A stretch of DNA of 64,000 nt from CAZAQK01 sp046344715 (GCA_046344715.1 JBKDKX010000009.1:62001-126000), one strand, 5' to 3'. Numbered from the stretch's first letter, positions 1-8,828 are shown. Notes: generated by a model not told the origin, from the letters alone. Numbers and translations are program-made.

Positions 1-70
1 CAGCTAATATCTGACATACTGTTCTAATCCAATTTCGGGTTTATCATGATTTCATACTACACAATTTTGC

Positions 71-90
71 CAAACAGTTGCATGACAGTT
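71..90 (-). promoter_or_regulatory. Possible Pho-box-like direct repeat
   Basis: On the minus strand this stretch reads CTGTCAT, four bases, then CTGTTTG: two CTGT half-sites 11 bases apart, as in PhoB boxes (known consensus CTGTCAT-N4-CTGTCA). It would face a gene beyond the left edge. It is a single imperfect site, so weak alone; a clearer four-unit array of the same kind lies at 19150-19190. Confidence 0.3.
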
Positions 91-136
91 TTGTGAATGC
101 GCTAAAACTAACTGCGTTACAGAATTGTGACAAGGC

Positions 137-487
137 TTATTCATGTGGTTGCGCCTTGCCAATATACTGTAATTTATCAATAATTGTTTTTTGTGGGTCA
201 ATATCCTTAAAAAATTCTTTTACAGGGATATTGAACAATTTTGCCACTTGACTGGTAACTTCGGCGGGTGGGGTAATTCCTTCGCCGGAAACGATTACTT
301 CGCCATATCCATCATCAGGGAAACACTGGATGTTATAGGCCTTGCTGCTCATGGCTTTCTGGAATTCATCATAGCGGCTGGGTTTTACTGCCACATAACA
401 CCAATAATTCCCGCCATTGTCCATATGCCCGAAGGTAAGGGCGATAATGCGGGAGAGGGTATCAGCATTTTCAGGAAGGTGTGTCAT
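137..487 (-). CDS. Unknown small protein, paralogue of the 1014-1367 gene
   Basis: A 116-residue protein with no signal peptide or membrane segment; family not recognised. It shares with the product of 1014-1367 the pattern LxRII near residue 12, YVAVKPSxYD near 31-40, and GE(V/I)IVSGEG followed by PP near 62-75, so the two are paralogues. The start is well supported: AAGGGAG lies five bases before the ATG. It is the last gene of a minus-strand trio (1367 to 137), 17 bases after the membrane protein gene, so co-expression is likely. The trio sits just downstream of acnA on the same strand. Role unknown. Confidence 0.7.
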   Translation of the reverse strand: MTHLPENADTLSRIIALTFGHMDNGGNYWCYVAVKPSRYDEFQKAMSSKAYNIQCFPDDGYGEVIVSGEGITPPAEVTSQVAKLFNIPVKEFFKDIDPQKTIIDKLQYIGKAQPHE

Positions 488-504
488 GCTGCTCCCTTTA
501 TGGT

Positions 505-912
505 TTAGCGGCCTTTGGCGTTCATCGCCATGGCGGGCTGATAGCCCTGCGCCTGCATCATAGTCAGCATATTCGCTTCCATGATTTTTATATCTTCTTG
601 TTCAGCGAAGGAAGGTAACGTTGCGTGTTGTGGTTTATTGTGGTGTGTGGCGGCAAGCAAGCCCCCCGTTACAGCCGCTGTACTGATGGAGATTTCTTTA
701 TGTTCGGTGAGAAGGTCTGCAAATTGCCCAAGCTTCGCCAGTATCCATTTGCCTGCATCACCAATAGCATCATAGGTTGCGGCAAGGCCATCTTTTACAA
801 ATCCACCTACTTTATCCACTTGCTCGGGGAACAAGGCAATGGCAGCAACTGCGCCAGCGGCGATAGCCGCACCTGCGATAATTTTGCCCCAACATACTTT
901 TCCTGAACTCAT
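505..912 (-). CDS. Unknown small Gly/Ala-rich membrane-associated protein
   Basis: A 135-residue protein whose N-terminus carries a hydrophobic Gly/Ala stretch (AGAAIAAGAVAAIALF, residues about 13-28), which could be a membrane segment or uncleaved signal. A second less hydrophobic Ala/Gly patch lies near residue 80, and the C-terminus is Met/Gln-rich. The ATG at 912 is chosen because GAAGG precedes it by 8 bases; an in-frame TTG at 927 is less likely. It lies between two paralogous unknown genes (137-487 and 1014-1367), suggesting a three-gene unit. Family not recognised; a membrane partner of the flanking pair is only a guess. Confidence 0.6.
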   Translation of the reverse strand: MSSGKVCWGKIIAGAAIAAGAVAAIALFPEQVDKVGGFVKDGLAATYDAIGDAGKWILAKLGQFADLLTEHKEISISTAAVTGGLLAATHHNKPQHATLPSFAEQEDIKIMEANMLTMMQAQGYQPAMAMNAKGR

Positions 913-950
913 AACAATAACCTTCAATAATCAAAGCATTTCGATAATTA

Positions 951-986
951 TGCAATATATCACGCTTTTTCAAAGGATATATTGCA
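951..986. repeat. Perfect 10-bp inverted repeat in intergenic region
   Basis: TGCAATATAT at 951-960 is matched by ATATATTGCA at 977-986, with a 16-base spacer. It lies in the 101-base gap upstream of the 505-912 gene and downstream of 1014-1367. The arms are AT-rich and no T-run follows, so an operator or mRNA hairpin is more plausible than an intrinsic terminator. Role inferred only from position. Confidence 0.45.
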
Positions 987-1013
987 GTTTTATGAAGATT
1001 AACTGCCCAGCTG

Positions 1014-1367
1014 TCAGTCTTTTTTCTTCTTTGTGGGCTGTTTTTTGGCTTCTTCCATACGTTTTGCGATTTCATCTTCTAAATCAACAGGCTGAAAGAG
1101 CTTTGTTGGATCCGTCTGGTACATTTCTGCCACTTTCAATGTAATGGCATCGGGTGGGGATTTCCCTTCACCGGAAACAATAATCTCGCCAAACGGGTCG
1201 AAATGGTACAAATCCAGTTTGCCTTCTTTCTGGGCAAGCATAAACGCATCATATTTGCTGGGTTTCACGGCCACGTAAATCCAGCAGGGCTGGCGCGTTT
1301 CCAGCATGGCATATACCAGCACGATAATACGCGTTAGGTCGTCTTGTTGCTGTTTGTGGTCAGTCAT
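1014..1367 (-). CDS. Unknown small protein, paralogue of the 137-487 gene
   Basis: A 117-residue soluble protein with a Lys-rich tail (KKQPTKKKKD). It shares LTRIIVLVYA near the N-terminus, YVAVKPSKYDAF near residues 31-42 and GEIIVSGEGKSPPDAIT near 60-76 with the product of 137-487, so these are diverged duplicates. No family was recognised. It follows acnA on the same strand after 41 bases. The ribosome-binding site is poor (TAAGG directly against the ATG), so expression may depend on read-through from acnA. Confidence 0.65.
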   Translation of the reverse strand: MTDHKQQQDDLTRIIVLVYAMLETRQPCWIYVAVKPSKYDAFMLAQKEGKLDLYHFDPFGEIIVSGEGKSPPDAITLKVAEMYQTDPTKLFQPVDLEDEIAKRMEEAKKQPTKKKKD

Positions 1368-1408
1368 GCCTTAGCTTTTACTGGGTTGTGCCATATTCAG
1401 CAAGTTTT

Positions 1409-4105
1409 TTACGCTGCTTTCTTGAGGCTGCCAAGCAGGCTACGCATTACATACTGCAAAATACCTCCGTTTTTGTAGTATTCCACCTCGTCCAGCGTGT
1501 CAATGCGGCACAGCACCGGAATAACCTTTTCCGAGCCATCGGCACGTTTTATCACCATATCCACCTTCATGCGTGGGCGGATACCAGCGGCCAAGCCGCG
1601 AAGCGTAATGGTTTCATCGCCCTTGATCTCAAGGGTTTTACGATCCTGCTGACCATGGAAGGTAAGCGGCAAGATACCCATACCAACCAGATTGCTACGG
1701 TGAATACGCTCGAAGCTCTCGGCAATTACAGCTTTCACACCAAGCAGCATGGTGCCTTTGGCCGCCCAGTCACGCGAAGAACCGGTGCCATATTCCTTGC
1801 CGGCGATAACTACCAGCGGGGTTTTATCGGCTTTGTATTTCATGGCGGCATCATAGATGCTCATTTTTTCACCTTTATAAAGGGTGTTGCCACCTTCTTC
1901 ACCGCCGAGCATTTCATTTTTAATGCGGATGTTGGCGAATGTGCCACGCATCATCACATCATGGCTGCCACGACGTGCGCCGTATGAGTTGAATTCAGCA
2001 GGCTGAACACCCATTTCCATGAGGTATTTTGCAGCAGGTGATGTTTTGGAAATGTTACCAGCTGGGGAGATATGGTCAGTGGTGATTGAGTCTCCAAACA
2101 CGCCGAGAATCTTTGCGCCTACAATATCCTGCATGGAATCGCCGGATGTTTTTTGCATACCTTCAAAATAAGGTGGGTTTTGGATGTAGCTGGATTTTGC
2201 TGGCCAGCCATACGTCTTGCCTTTGCCTACTGGAATTTTCTGCCAGGCAGGTTCACCGGCAAACACATCGGCATATTTCTTTTTGAACATTTCCTGCGTT
2301 ACGCATTTCATTACTACATCTGCCACTTCTTTATTGGTTGGCCAGATGTCTTTTAAGTATACAGGTTTTCCATCATTGCCGGTGCCGATGGCATCTTTGG
2401 TGATGTCTATATTCATGCTGCCAGCCATGGCGTAAGCCACAACTAGCGGAGGAGAAGCAAGGTAATTTGCCTTCACCAGAGGATGCACGCGGCCTTCAAA
2501 ATTGCGATTGCCGGAAAGTACCGATGCCACCACGAGGCCATTATCTTTAATCGCTGCTTCGATTTCATCTTTCAGCGGGCCGGAGTTACCAATACAGGTA
2601 GTGCAACCATAGCCAACCAAATTGAAACCCACCGCATCCAGATCTTTATCCAAGCCGGATTGGTTTAGATATTCTGTTACTACCTTTGAACCAGGGGCGA
2701 GAGATGTTTTTACCCAAGGCTTTGGCATCAGGCCTTTGGCTCTGGCTTTCTGCGCCACTAAACCTGCCGCCATCATAACATATGGGTTTGAAGTGTTTGT
2801 GCAGCTGGTGATAGCGGCAATCACCACATCACCGTGTGACATTTCATAATTGCCAACCTTAATTTTTGCGCCAGCGGCAGTTTTTTTGTCTTTGTCTAGT
2901 TCAGGCAACCCATCAGCGAATGATTTTTTAGCATCAGAAAGCAACACCTTATCCTGCGGACGTTTTGGGCCGGCAAGGCAAGGCTCAACGGTTGCCATAT
3001 CCAGTTCAAGCGTGCTGGTGAATACCGGTTCTTTATAGGTTTCATCGCGCCACATGCCCTGCGCTTTTGCATAGGCTTCAACCAATGCAATACGGCCAGC
3101 ATCGCGGCCAGTGAGTTTCAGGTAATTGATGGTCTCAGCATCGATCGGGAAGATACCGCAGGTCGCGCCATATTCCGGTGCCATGTTGGCAATGGTTGCG
3201 CGGTCAGCGAGCGGCAGGTTATCTAGCCCCGAACCGTAAAATTCCACGAATTTACCCACCACACCTTTTTTCCGCAGCATTTGTGTCACGGTGAGAACTA
3301 GGTCAGTCGCCGTTGCACCTTCTTTTAATTTCCCAGTGAGTTTGAAGCCCACCACTTCAGGGATAAGCATGGAAACAGGCTGCCCAAGCATGGCTGCTTC
3401 TGCCTCAATACCGCCAACACCCCAACCCAGCACACCAAGGCCATTCACCATGGTTGTGTGCGAATCAGTGCCTACAAGCGTATCGGGATAGGCAACATCG
3501 CCATCCACCCACACAGCCTGCGCCAGATATTCAAGATTCACCTGATGGCAGATGCCCGTTCCCGGGGGAACAACGCGGAAATTATTAAACGCCGCCTGAC
3601 CCCAGCGGAGGAATTCATAACGCTCGCCATTGCGCTGCATTTCTACATCCACGTTTTTTGCAAACGAGTCTTTTGTTCCATAATTATCCACCATCACCGA
3701 ATGGTCGATAACCAAATCAACAGGCGAAAGTGGGTTGATTTTTTCTGCATCTCCACCGAGTTTGGCCATTGCATCACGCATAGCGGCCAAATCAACAACG
3801 GCGGGAACACCAGTAAAATCTTGCATTAATACGCGGGCAGGGCGGAAAGCAATTTCACGCGCCGAGCTTTTGCTCAAGTGCCATTCGGCGAATGCGCTGA
3901 TGTCTTCACCAGATACGGTGAAATCATCCTCATAGCGCAGGAGGTTCTCCAACAATACTTTAAGGGAGAAAGGCAGGCGGCTTAGATCGCCAAGCTTCTG
4001 ATACGCCACTGGAAGGCTGTAATAGGTGTATGTCTTGCCACCTGCCTGCAATGTTGAACGGCTACCCAGTGAATTCTTGCTCTTGTTTTTCACGTACTTC
4101 TCCAT
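1409..4105 (-). CDS. acnA: Aconitate hydratase AcnA
   Basis: Interconverts citrate and isocitrate in the TCA cycle with a [4Fe-4S] cluster, in the cytoplasm. At 898 residues it has the usual AcnA/IRP length. The cluster ligands are visible as Cys435 (ITSCTNTSNP) and Cys501/Cys504 (GYGCTTCIGNSG), and the swivel domain motifs GVFGDSITTDHISPAG and YGTGSSRDWAAKG are intact. The ATG at 4105 gives the expected N-terminus although no strong ribosome-binding site precedes it. It is divergent from an orphan gene and then ccmAB; acnA next to ccmAB is a common alphaproteobacterial arrangement. Regulation is not evident; a TTAA-N7-TTAC element lies near 4150 in the shared upstream region. Confidence 0.97.
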   Translation of the reverse strand: MEKYVKNKSKNSLGSRSTLQAGGKTYTYYSLPVAYQKLGDLSRLPFSLKVLLENLLRYEDDFTVSGEDISAFAEWHLSKSSAREIAFRPARVLMQDFTGVPAVVDLAAMRDAMAKLGGDAEKINPLSPVDLVIDHSVMVDNYGTKDSFAKNVDVEMQRNGERYEFLRWGQAAFNNFRVVPPGTGICHQVNLEYLAQAVWVDGDVAYPDTLVGTDSHTTMVNGLGVLGWGVGGIEAEAAMLGQPVSMLIPEVVGFKLTGKLKEGATATDLVLTVTQMLRKKGVVGKFVEFYGSGLDNLPLADRATIANMAPEYGATCGIFPIDAETINYLKLTGRDAGRIALVEAYAKAQGMWRDETYKEPVFTSTLELDMATVEPCLAGPKRPQDKVLLSDAKKSFADGLPELDKDKKTAAGAKIKVGNYEMSHGDVVIAAITSCTNTSNPYVMMAAGLVAQKARAKGLMPKPWVKTSLAPGSKVVTEYLNQSGLDKDLDAVGFNLVGYGCTTCIGNSGPLKDEIEAAIKDNGLVVASVLSGNRNFEGRVHPLVKANYLASPPLVVAYAMAGSMNIDITKDAIGTGNDGKPVYLKDIWPTNKEVADVVMKCVTQEMFKKKYADVFAGEPAWQKIPVGKGKTYGWPAKSSYIQNPPYFEGMQKTSGDSMQDIVGAKILGVFGDSITTDHISPAGNISKTSPAAKYLMEMGVQPAEFNSYGARRGSHDVMMRGTFANIRIKNEMLGGEEGGNTLYKGEKMSIYDAAMKYKADKTPLVVIAGKEYGTGSSRDWAAKGTMLLGVKAVIAESFERIHRSNLVGMGILPLTFHGQQDRKTLEIKGDETITLRGLAAGIRPRMKVDMVIKRADGSEKVIPVLCRIDTLDEVEYYKNGGILQYVMRSLLGSLKKAA

Positions 4106-4288
4106 AACAGATTGATATTACGATTCGATTGTATAAGGTAACGACTAAAAGTTAAGGGTTTATTACTAACTTGTTGATAATTCATTATGTTAGTGTCGCA
4201 TATAGGCTCCTTAGACACTTTTAATAGAAATGTAACATCTAAGATTCCCGCTGCATGCTAAGTTAGGTTAAAATATGCGGGAAAACCT

Positions 4289-5149
4289 ATGGTCTATTTC
4301 ACGGACGAAAATCATCCTGAGTTAATGAATATTCCTTTAAAGGGTAATTTGTTAAGGGAATTTATAGAAATACTGAAAGATTCAGCAGATTTATCTAGGC
4401 TTCAAATTGCAAATAATGATCCTGATTTTCTAAAAATATTATCTATTAAACAACGTATAATTGGTCTCCTTACACAAAAAATAGACAAGGAAGGCGCTAT
4501 ACAGCATGGATTAGATGCTCATGATATTGCGGGGATTGCTTATAAAGCTACCGGAGTACAGGCGCCTGACGATGCAAGTGAAGTGTTGACGGTGGCTACA
4601 TTTCAGCAAGATCCATCTAACCCTGGTGTAGATGGATTAAAATCAAGTGTTGATGAAGTTGCAGCTGCCAACAGCATAATGCAAAGTATTATGCACGTTT
4701 TTTCGATATGTCTAGCATCTCAGGGGGGCCGTCAGTCAGAATTATTGACGTTGTGCGAAAAGAGCTTCGCAGTAAGCAAAGAACAGATAAATCATTTACA
4801 GTTTAACGACAGTGATAAAAAATTACAGGCTGGTATAAACATTGGTCGCAATGCAGCCCTTTTGCTAATTGCAGAGCAACAACTTGCTTTATTAAGGGCA
4901 CGAAAAAGTCCGGTTTTAGGATTGATGGAACAGGTAGTTTACGGGGCAGAATATAGTAAAACAAAACAAAAACGAGGGCTCAGTGAATTGTTAGACCATA
5001 CAATAGAAGTGTTGGGTGTTAGCATTCCAAGTTTTGGTAATTTAGATAGTACTACAGAAGTAGGCCGTCAGAATATCCGAAAGGGACGAAGTGAAGTATT
5101 AAGGGAAATCCGCGAATCTTTAGGGCTGCCATCAAGAGAAATAGACTAA
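4289..5149 (+). CDS. Unknown protein, orphan gene between acnA and ccmA
   Basis: A 286-residue, mostly alpha-helical-looking soluble protein without signal peptide, clear membrane segment or recognised motif. It is more AT-rich than its neighbours (abundant AAA, TTA and ATA codons), which can indicate recent acquisition. It interrupts the acnA/ccmA neighbourhood common in Alphaproteobacteria. The only Shine-Dalgarno-like feature is GGGAAAA about ten bases before the ATG. A highly basic region lies near the C-terminus (RQNIRKGRSEVLREIRESLG). No function is proposed. Confidence 0.7.
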   Translation: MVYFTDENHPELMNIPLKGNLLREFIEILKDSADLSRLQIANNDPDFLKILSIKQRIIGLLTQKIDKEGAIQHGLDAHDIAGIAYKATGVQAPDDASEVLTVATFQQDPSNPGVDGLKSSVDEVAAANSIMQSIMHVFSICLASQGGRQSELLTLCEKSFAVSKEQINHLQFNDSDKKLQAGINIGRNAALLLIAEQQLALLRARKSPVLGLMEQVVYGAEYSKTKQKRGLSELLDHTIEVLGVSIPSFGNLDSTTEVGRQNIRKGRSEVLREIRESLGLPSREID

Positions 5150-5176
5150 TTTGATTCTGGCCGTTATACCTTGGCC

Positions 5177-5788
5177 ATGCTAACCATCGAAAACCTCTCC
5201 TGCACACGTTCTGACCGGCTGATTTTCAGCGGTTTAGGGTTTTCGCTGCAATCTGGCGCACTTTTGCTGCTCAAAGGCCCGAATGGTGTGGGCAAGACTA
5301 CTCTTATCCGCATGATTGCGGGTTTGTTACCAGCAGAGCAGGGCAGCATCACATGGAATAACCAGCCCACCAGGGATAATGCCGAGTTCAAGCGTGAACT
5401 CATGTATATCGGCCATAAGAGCGCGGTGAAAGCGGATAGCACGGTGGAAGAAAATCTGCGCTTCTGGGCAAAGATTTATAATACGGAACTGCTCATTCCC
5501 GCCGCGCTCAAATATTTTGACCTCACGAAATTTAAGGATGCACCTGCAGGGCAGCTTTCCGCAGGCTGGCAACGGCGCGTGGCGCTTGCCCGTCTGATTC
5601 TTGCGCCAAGCAAACTTTGGCTGCTCGATGAACCAACCAATTTTTTAGATGAAGAGGCGGTGATTTTAACCGCAAGCCTGATAGAATCTCGCGTGACGCA
5701 GGGCGGCATCGTCATCGCCGCCAGCCATACGATGAGCTCGGCGATTGCCTCACATACTTTGTGGGTGGAAGATTTTAGCCATGTTTAA
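5177..5788 (+). CDS. ccmA: Heme exporter ATP-binding protein CcmA
   Basis: ATPase of the CcmABCD complex that, in system I cytochrome c maturation, releases heme-charged CcmE in the inner membrane. A compact ABC domain of 203 residues: Walker A GPNGVGKTT near residue 34, signature LSAGWQRRVALARL near 130, Walker B LWLLDEPTNFLD near 150. The ATG at 5177 is preferred; a TTG two codons upstream (5171) is possible, and neither has a clear ribosome-binding site. It overlaps ccmB by 8 bases, indicating translational coupling. The ccmC/D/E/F/G/H genes are not in this window. Confidence 0.94.
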   Translation: MLTIENLSCTRSDRLIFSGLGFSLQSGALLLLKGPNGVGKTTLIRMIAGLLPAEQGSITWNNQPTRDNAEFKRELMYIGHKSAVKADSTVEENLRFWAKIYNTELLIPAALKYFDLTKFKDAPAGQLSAGWQRRVALARLILAPSKLWLLDEPTNFLDEEAVILTASLIESRVTQGGIVIAASHTMSSAIASHTLWVEDFSHV

Positions 5789-6410
5789 CCTCATCCTCAC
5801 ACAAACCATCTCTCACGCCTTCCGCAAGGGGGGCGGGGCGTTTGGCACGCTGGCGTTTTATGTGCTGGTGGTGACGATGTTCACATTTGCCCTGAACCCG
5901 CAGACGTTGCATGAACATGCCGGTGCGGTGATGTGCGTGGCATTGCTGCTGGCCAGCATTACATCCCTGCCGCTTTTATTCGAGCGCGACCATGAAGATG
6001 GCACACTGGAGCAATTATTATTGCAACCGGTAGCACTGGAAATTCTGGTGCTGGCTAAAATAACAGGGCTGTGGGTTTCCATCATGCTGCCGATATTGCT
6101 GATGTCGCCTGTTATTGCGGCAATGGCCAATCTGGATAGTGCACAAACATTACAGGCACTCACTATGTTGTTGCTTGCCTCGCCCAGCATTGTGGCGATT
6201 GGTGCAGTGACTGCTGCACTTACACTGGGCAACAAGCGCGGTGGATTATTACAGGCACTGGTTGCGCTGCCGCTTTATACGCCGGTGCTCATATTTGCGG
6301 CGTCCATCAGCGGGCAGGGGGCGGTGTTGTTTCTTTCCGCCATCGCCTGCGCCAGCGTACCGCTGGCATGTATGGTATGTGCGAGTTTGGTTCGGCTGAG
6401 TCAGGAGTAA
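5781..6410 (+). CDS. ccmB: Heme exporter permease CcmB
   Basis: Membrane subunit of the CcmAB(CD) heme-handling ABC complex for cytochrome c maturation. At 209 residues it matches the usual CcmB size (about 220) and consists of six hydrophobic segments. The cytoplasmic motif FERDHEDGTLEQLLLQP near residues 66-82 is diagnostic for the family. The ATG at 5781 lies inside the end of ccmA; an in-frame start at 5745 would add twelve non-homologous residues. A repeat with two hairpins follows the stop directly. Confidence 0.93.
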   Translation: MFNLILTQTISHAFRKGGGAFGTLAFYVLVVTMFTFALNPQTLHEHAGAVMCVALLLASITSLPLLFERDHEDGTLEQLLLQPVALEILVLAKITGLWVSIMLPILLMSPVIAAMANLDSAQTLQALTMLLLASPSIVAIGAVTAALTLGNKRGGLLQALVALPLYTPVLIFAASISGQGAVLFLSAIACASVPLACMVCASLVRLSQE

Positions 6411-6411
6411 T

Positions 6412-6495
6412 TGTCATTCCGGCGAAGGCCGGAATCCACGTTTCACATAATTTATATAGTTGACGCGTAGACCCCGGCCTGCGCCGGGGTGACAA
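6412..6495. repeat. Intergenic repeat with two 8-bp-stem hairpins (GTCATTCCGG class)
   Basis: Two perfect hairpins: ATTCCGGC/GCCGGAAT with loop GAAG (6416-6435) and ACCCCGGC/GCCGGGGT with loop CTGC (6471-6490). The outer ends TTGTCA...TGACAA are themselves inverted, so the whole element is one long imperfect palindrome. It fills the gap between the convergent genes ccmB and the G1PDH-like gene almost exactly. Elements starting GTCATTCCGGCGAAGGCCGGAATC are common mobile palindromic repeats in Alphaproteobacteria. Here it could also act as a bidirectional terminator. Confidence 0.8.
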
Positions 6496-6496
6496 G

Positions 6497-7711
6497 TTAA
6501 ATAATATCCAAAAACGTAAACCGATCACGTAGGAAACGCGCTGATCCGCTGATGGTAATGTAGGTATCCTGCTTCCAGCCAAGTGCCCCGTAGAAAGTCT
6601 GACAACCTGCCTCGGTGAGTACAGTCTGCATACGCTGTGTTGGTATGGTGACTTTACGTATCTTGCTGGCAATTTCCGGCCAGTTGGAAATTTCACGATT
6701 CTTCATTATCTCCAATTTTGCCGCATAAGCCTTTTTTGCCTCCGCTGCTACGTGCTCACCAAATAATTCCGTAATACGTGCTTCAGGAAATACGTTGTCG
6801 GCAAAAATCGGGTCAATATTCAGCAACGCTTCCTGCCTGTTAGCCATGGCAAGCGCGGTAACGGCGATTTCTTCACCGTGCAAATTAGTGGAAGTGCTGC
6901 CTGTGTGCGCCAAGTGCATGTCATACGCATGGGCGATCATATGTTCGCCTTGGCTTGCGGGATAGCTGCCCTTTGCAGCGGTCATGCCAAGGCCGGAAAG
7001 GAGGAGTGTATTCATCAGTATTTTAAGCGATGCAGCATCAGAGAGCTTTATGCCGCGTGCGGAGGCCAGCAATTCATCTTCTATGGCAAGCAATGGCGCA
7101 AACACCGATTCATCATATGGCGTGCCCAGTAGCAAATGTGAAAGCAGCCAGTCCGCCTGCGCGGTGGAGCGTGCTATGGAATCACCAAAGCCGCTCTGGT
7201 TCAGTCGGGCGGGTGCAGCAGTAACTACCGACATATCGCAAAGCACGGCTGCTGGCATATGTGCTGGCACGGTTTTTTTATAACCATCAAAAGTAACGGA
7301 GGCATTGGCGGAGAGATAGCCATTCATGGAAGCCGCAGTGGGGATAACGATGTAGGGTTTGCCGTGCTTATGCGAAATATATTTGCATAAATCATTAATC
7401 GTGCCGGTGCCCACGGCTACAATCACATCGTATTTAGAAGAGCGCACTTCAAGATATTTTGCCGCGTCATCATCTGCTTTTGGCGATGAATCAAAGGTAA
7501 TGTGCTCGCACGCATGTTTTGCAGATAGCGCTTTATGAACATGGTCGCCAAATGCCTCTGCGGTATTTTTATCATCGACAATCGCAAGCGATGCATTTTG
7601 AAAAAGCGGCGAAATAATGTCATCTATGCCATGTTTAAGTGATGACTCAACCCAAATGCGTGGCTCAGACGTTAACGAATTTTTGAAATGATCTGTAAAA
7701 ATATTGCTCAT
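6497..7711 (-). CDS. sn-glycerol-1-phosphate dehydrogenase-like protein (EgsA/AraM family)
   Basis: Predicted to reduce dihydroxyacetone phosphate to sn-glycerol 1-phosphate with NAD(P)H; a member of the iron-containing alcohol dehydrogenase superfamily. Family features: nucleotide-binding AVGTGTINDLCKYISHKHG, then KPYIVIPTAASMNGY, and metal-binding histidine regions SQGEHMIAHAYDM and LHGEEIAVT. The ATG at 7711 gives 404 residues; a start at 7732 is also open. It is convergent with ccmB and overlaps the upstream end of the mltB region head to head. In bacteria such enzymes occur in Bacillus AraM and sporadically elsewhere; the product's fate here cannot be told from context. Family call firm, exact substrate less so. 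Confidence 0.85.
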   Translation of the reverse strand: MSNIFTDHFKNSLTSEPRIWVESSLKHGIDDIISPLFQNASLAIVDDKNTAEAFGDHVHKALSAKHACEHITFDSSPKADDDAAKYLEVRSSKYDVIVAVGTGTINDLCKYISHKHGKPYIVIPTAASMNGYLSANASVTFDGYKKTVPAHMPAAVLCDMSVVTAAPARLNQSGFGDSIARSTAQADWLLSHLLLGTPYDESVFAPLLAIEDELLASARGIKLSDAASLKILMNTLLLSGLGMTAAKGSYPASQGEHMIAHAYDMHLAHTGSTSTNLHGEEIAVTALAMANRQEALLNIDPIFADNVFPEARITELFGEHVAAEAKKAYAAKLEIMKNREISNWPEIASKIRKVTIPTQRMQTVLTEAGCQTFYGALGWKQDTYITISGSARFLRDRFTFLDII

Positions 7712-7802
7712 GCTAACGATCAATAGTGCCATGGCAAAAAAAATACCACGAAAAAAAGATTCACCTTCGCACTTTATTTTCAGCACAGGTCTGCTACACC
7801 GT

Positions 7803-8828
7803 ATGTATATGCAGAAAATTATTACATATATTGCAACTGTTTTGCTCGTGGCGTCTTGCGCGGGCTCGCAGGCTACGCCGTCTAAGGTGTCAGAACCCAA
7901 AATGTCTTCCAGTCATTCAGCGGAATTTGCTGTTTGGCTTAAAGATTTTATGGCAGATGCAAAAAAACAGGGTATTTCCAGCAAAACATTAGATGATGTG
8001 TTTGCGGATATTGAGCCCATAGATAGGGTGCTTGAACTCGATAGGAAACAGCCGGAATCAACCATCACTTTCGATCAATATATTGCAAAAGTGATAAATA
8101 ATGCGCGCATTGAAAATGGTATTGCTAATTATGATGACAACTCGGCACTTCTTAAAGAAGTAAGCGCAAAATATGGCGTTCAGCCGGAATTTATTGTAGC
8201 TCTTTGGGGCGTAGAAACGAGTTATGGCAACAATATGGGCAGTTTCAGTGTGCCGCACGCGCTGGCAACGCTTGCCTATGATGGTCGCCGCAGTGATTAT
8301 TTCCGTGGCGAGTTGATAAATGCACTAAAAATCATTGATGAAGGACATATCGGCGCATGGGAAATGGTTGGTTCATGGGCGGGTGCGATGGGACAGTGTC
8401 AATTCATGCCCAGCAGCTTCCATAATTTCGCTGTAGATCATGATGGTGATGGCAAGCGCGATATATGGACCACCCAGGCTGACGTATTTGCCTCTATCGC
8501 CAATTACCTCAGTTCATCAGGCTGGAAAGGTGATGAAGGATGGGGAATACCTGTGGCTTTACCTGCCAAATTTGATGCAGCGCTGGCAGATATCAAGCAG
8601 GAAAAATCTATTTCCGAGTGGAATGCACTTGGGGTAATGCAGATGCATGGCTCTGCGCTGCCGTCGAACCCAGAAAAGGGATCTGTCATTTTTGTAGGGC
8701 AGGGGGCGGATGCGCGGCCATATCTCGTATATAATAATTATAAAGTCTTGCTGAAATGGAACCGTTCGCGCTATTTTGCGACATCAGTAGGAATTCTGTC
8801 AGAGAAGATAAAACAGGGGAGCATGTGA
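7803..8828 (+). CDS. mltB: Membrane-bound lytic murein transglycosylase B (lipoprotein)
   Basis: Cleaves the MurNAc-GlcNAc bond of peptidoglycan in the periplasm, producing anhydro ends. The N-terminus is a lipoprotein signal ending in VASC (Cys at about residue 19 from this start). The catalytic Glu lies in ALWGVETSYGN, followed by GSWAGAMGQCQFMPSS and a DHDGDGKRDIW segment, all typical of MltB (SLT_2/GH103). In-frame starts upstream of 7803 would bury the signal peptide, so ATG 7803 (or 7809) is chosen; 341 residues. First gene of a co-directional run reaching 15866; its stop overlaps the rlpA start by one base (TGATG). Confidence 0.92.
   Translation: MYMQKIITYIATVLLVASCAGSQATPSKVSEPKMSSSHSAEFAVWLKDFMADAKKQGISSKTLDDVFADIEPIDRVLELDRKQPESTITFDQYIAKVINNARIENGIANYDDNSALLKEVSAKYGVQPEFIVALWGVETSYGNNMGSFSVPHALATLAYDGRRSDYFRGELINALKIIDEGHIGAWEMVGSWAGAMGQCQFMPSSFHNFAVDHDGDGKRDIWTTQADVFASIANYLSSSGWKGDEGWGIPVALPAKFDAALADIKQEKSISEWNALGVMQMHGSALPSNPEKGSVIFVGQGADARPYLVYNNYKVLLKWNRSRYFATSVGILSEKIKQGSM

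Noticed and set aside
1388..1987. 199-codon frame opposite the end of acnA
   Set aside because: Antisense shadow of a highly conserved gene; no ribosome-binding site and no family resemblance.
5164..5715. Minus-strand frames across ccmA
   Set aside because: Reverse shadows of the ABC ATPase with no ribosome-binding sites.
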